This document shows positions 7,297 to 8,769 of a DNA stretch of 8,769 bases, in pieces. Origin of the DNA: Gemmatimonadota bacterium (GTDB lineage: Bacteria; Gemmatimonadota; Gemmatimonadetes; Palauibacterales; Palauibacteraceae); contig JAUVPT010000054.1 in the NCBI GenBank assembly GCA_030598525.1, positions 1-8,769 of the forward strand, in the 5' to 3' direction. Under the pieces are notes generated by a model. It was not told the origin of the DNA, did not search any database, and saw only the letters and a list, made by a program, of their open reading frames with translations. Each line of letters starts with the position of its first letter. The stretch's first letter is position 1. Both the position numbers and the translations under genes were made by a program.

Positions 7297-7539
7297 ATGA
7301 TCTGGATCGTCATCGCCCTAGCCGTGATCGTCATCATTCTCGCGTACTTCGTGTGGAAAATGCACAAGTACCTGAAGTGGGTCTCGGACCACAGGAGACA
7401 GATGGAAACCTGGGCAGGCGGCGTGTTACTGCCGTACGTGGACGCCATTTGCAGTCACGTCCAGAATCCGACCAACGCTCTGCCGGGGTGTGGGGGCGGG
7501 GGACGGTACCCGCCGCCGCCGGATCCTGACTATCCGTAG
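7297..7539 (+). CDS. small single-pass membrane protein (80 aa)
   Basis: Function is not recognised. Residues 2-20 form one strongly hydrophobic helix (IWIVIALAVIVIILAYFVW), directly followed by basic residues (K21, K24, K27, R33, R34), so by the positive-inside rule the tail faces the cytoplasm. The tail has Cys52 and Cys65, a Gly run (66-69) and a Pro-rich end (PPPPDPDYP). The start is supported by AGGGGGAG ending 3 bases before the ATG. It lies 33 bases after the propeller gene and 17 bases before a long hairpin, so it is probably the last gene of that unit. Coding is supported by the strong ribosome site, the clean topology and the position. It could be an assembly or anchoring partner for its neighbours, but nothing in its sequence shows that. 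Confidence 0.7.
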   Translation: MIWIVIALAVIVIILAYFVWKMHKYLKWVSDHRRQMETWAGGVLLPYVDAICSHVQNPTNALPGCGGGGRYPPPPDPDYP

Positions 7540-7556
7540 GAACGCCAGAGTCCGAA

Positions 7557-7614
7557 TCGAGGGACGAGACGAGCGATCGGGGACGGACCGTCGATCGCTC
7601 GTCCTCGTGCTCGA
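7557..7614 (+). terminator. long imperfect hairpin after the operon, possible terminator without U-tract
   Basis: Four helices stack in one arm: TCGAG 7557-7561 with CTCGA 7610-7614; ACGAG 7564-7568 with CTCGT 7604-7608; ACGAGCGATC 7569-7578 with GATCGCTCGT 7593-7602; and GACG 7582-7585 with CGTC 7589-7592 around a three-base loop. Together they make 24 pairs, interrupted only by a GG/G internal loop, a bulged C and a GGG bulge. No T-run follows on either strand, so a classical intrinsic terminator is not shown. It may be a U-less terminator, a 3' end stabiliser, a structured RNA or a dispersed palindromic repeat. Confidence 0.55.
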
Positions 7615-7962
7615 GTCCCGGTCGGTGCTCAACGACCCGTAGTCGGTGGCCTGAAAGCGTTCGGCGCATTGCCTGCCTCGCACACGCCTCAGGGGACAGA
7701 AGTTCCGGGCACATTTGAAGCGTTTGAGGGCAGAGGAGGCGACGCGAGTTCTCGGGTTGAGCGAGATTCGGGTCGGTAGTCTGCCAGTGCCCGGACGTCC
7801 GATATGGACCAATTCACCACCCGCGTGTGGACTCGACCGCCACATCGCACCATCCTTCATCTTCATTTCGGCTCCCCGGTCATGTTCGAGGCGCCGACAG
7901 CCAAATCGTAAGCAGCGGAGTGGACACGGATTCGACCTGTTCAACTCTGATGAGGACCTGCC
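7615..7962. other. intergenic stretch with no recognisable gene
   Basis: About 350 bases lie between the hairpin and the next gene. Open frames cross it on both strands, but they have Arg/Ser/Pro-rich shadow-like translations, start at poor codons or run into the flanking genes, and none has a ribosome site or recognisable domain. The base composition looks less GC-rich than the flanking genes. No tRNA, convincing promoter or repeat was seen. A promoter for the gene at 7963 presumably lies here if that gene is not read from the upstream unit. Decayed coding sequence cannot be excluded. Confidence 0.5.
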
Positions 7963-8682
7963 ATGACCGACGACGATCGCGGCTCCACCGGCAAAGACGA
8001 TCACAGCAAGGTTGCCCGGGCCGTAGTGCGCGAGCTGGACCCTGAGCAGCGGAAGATCCTCGCCGGCTACACGGCCTCCCTGGTTCTACTGAGAGGAAAG
8101 GACCTTCCTACACAGACGAAGGTGCTCGACTCGATCGACCTCACGGCCGACCCGAAGGTGCTCGGAGTCCTGACGAAAGGGTCGGGTCGCCTCCTCGCGA
8201 AGCACGCATGGAAGGACAGGTCCTGGCCAGGCCGGATTGGACTGAGCGCGGCGGCGCTTGCGAGCATCCTGACCGCGGGGCAGGGGGCCGGCATCGCGCT
8301 CCTCGGAACCGCCATCGGCGTGCCGCTGTGGATCGTGTTCGGGTCCGGCGGAGCGTTCGCCGGCGAACTGCTGGACGAGATCGAACGGGCTCGCGCGGGG
8401 GGGCCAGGCACCGCGGAAGGGCGCGCGCCAAGCGCCCCGATCGACACGAGTCACCAGGTCGCCAGTGATGCCGAGTCCCTGGACGTCGACGAGATTGTCG
8501 AGGAGATGGAAGCCGATTTCTCCGGCGAGGCCGATGCGAAACGGATTGACGAGGAACTGGGGATCGAGCCCGATACATTCGAAGCGGTTCGAGAGCGTCT
8601 AGAGCAACTCAAGGAGGAGATCCGGGCCGGACGGAACCCGAGTCAGCTGCTGCAGAAGTGGCTGCTTCGCCGGAAGCAGTAG
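7963..8682 (+). CDS. predicted membrane protein with glycine-rich hydrophobic hairpin and acidic C terminus (239 aa)
   Basis: The family is not recognised. The ATG follows GAGGA by 6 bases, a good ribosome site. Residues 1-90 are soluble and charged, with helix-like segments (about 15-45). Residues 92-136 are hydrophobic and rich in Gly/Ala (from IGLSAAALASILTAG through LLGTAIGVPLWIVFGSGG to AFAGELL), long enough for one or two membrane passes and resembling glycine-zipper packing. Residues 145-165 are a Gly/Ala/Pro linker. Residues 168-200 are strongly acidic, and 203-238 form a charged helix, possibly coiled coil, ending in a basic tip (LLRRKQ). Having no signal peptide, it may be inserted with both ends cytoplasmic. 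It is separated from the upstream unit by the hairpin and 423 bases, so it is probably transcribed independently. It could be a pore-like, scaffold or stress-related membrane protein, but none of these is shown. Confidence 0.8.
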   Translation: MTDDDRGSTGKDDHSKVARAVVRELDPEQRKILAGYTASLVLLRGKDLPTQTKVLDSIDLTADPKVLGVLTKGSGRLLAKHAWKDRSWPGRIGLSAAALASILTAGQGAGIALLGTAIGVPLWIVFGSGGAFAGELLDEIERARAGGPGTAEGRAPSAPIDTSHQVASDAESLDVDEIVEEMEADFSGEADAKRIDEELGIEPDTFEAVRERLEQLKEEIRAGRNPSQLLQKWLLRRKQ

Positions 8683-8699
8683 CGGCGCACGCGCTCCCC

Positions 8700-8768
8700 C
8701 TACCGTCGCACCACCGCCGCCGGCCCCTGCGGGGTTACAGTCGGGAGCGGCACGTCCTCCCATTCCTC
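8700..8768 (-). CDS. C-terminal end of a minus-strand gene (partial)
   Basis: Reading in from the right edge on the minus strand, one frame gives 22 residues (from EEWEDVPLPTVTPQ to PAAVVRR) and a TAG stop at 8700-8702. The residue mix is protein-like, and the frame would make this gene convergent with the 239-residue protein, leaving 17 bases between the stops. The fragment is too short for a family, and another minus frame is also open here, so the call rests on plausibility and gene layout. Confidence 0.4.
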   Translation of the reverse strand, partial: EEWEDVPLPTVTPQGPAAVVRR

Positions 8769-8769
8769 G

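Noticed and set aside
7715..7966. Plus-strand open frame of 83 aa before the 239-residue gene
   Set aside because: It starts at TTG without a ribosome site, reads like random sequence, and its end overlaps the next start by only four bases.
7426..8004. Minus-strand open frame of 192 aa across the intergenic spacer
   Set aside because: It overlaps both the 80-residue gene and the start of the 239-residue gene, has Arg/Ser-rich composition and no recognisable domain. A decayed gene cannot be fully excluded.
8724..8734. CCCC-TGC-GGGG hairpin near the right edge as a terminator between the convergent genes
   Set aside because: A four-pair stem lacking a T-run is expected by chance at this GC content, and it lies within the likely coding tail of the minus-strand gene.

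Overview
This GC-rich window (8,769 bases) most resembles accessory or regulatory chromosome of a Gemmatimonadota-type bacterium. The basis is content, not a database match. A membrane Ser/Thr kinase carries a TolB-N-like and TPR extracytoplasmic part. There are several lipoproteins with clear lipoboxes, and a lipoprotein joins a CxxC segment, HEAT-like helices, Ig-like (Big) domains and a PD40/TolB-type propeller. That mix is familiar to me from Gemmatimonadota genomes. No rRNA, tRNA, CRISPR array, insertion sequence or phage gene was seen.

Layout. A 77-residue minus-strand lipoprotein (23-256) is divergent from everything that follows. After a 202-base divergent spacer with a possible promoter, five plus-strand genes run to 8682. 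They are: a 981-residue Ser/Thr kinase (459-3404); a 518-residue lipoprotein with a metzincin-like zinc protease motif (3533-5089); a 725-residue Ig/propeller lipoprotein (5086-7263); an 80-residue single-pass membrane protein (7297-7539); and, after a 423-base spacer, a 239-residue glycine-rich membrane protein (7963-8682). The spacer opens with a long imperfect hairpin (7557-7614) and otherwise shows nothing I can support. A minus-strand coding tail enters from the right edge (8700-8768) and is convergent with the last gene.

How the genes may work together. The kinase, protease-like lipoprotein, propeller lipoprotein and small membrane protein look like one transcription unit closed by the hairpin. 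The two lipoproteins are coupled at a GTGA start/stop overlap, so they are probably made in a fixed ratio. Three of the four products place large domains outside the cytoplasmic membrane: the kinase sensor half, the putative zinc protease, and the Ig/propeller scaffold. A reasonable inference is an envelope sensing or proteolysis module whose signal reaches the cytoplasm through the kinase. No substrate or ligand can be named from the sequence. The window's main novelty candidate is this lipoprotein pair next to the kinase, with the protease having Asp where metzincins normally have Gly.
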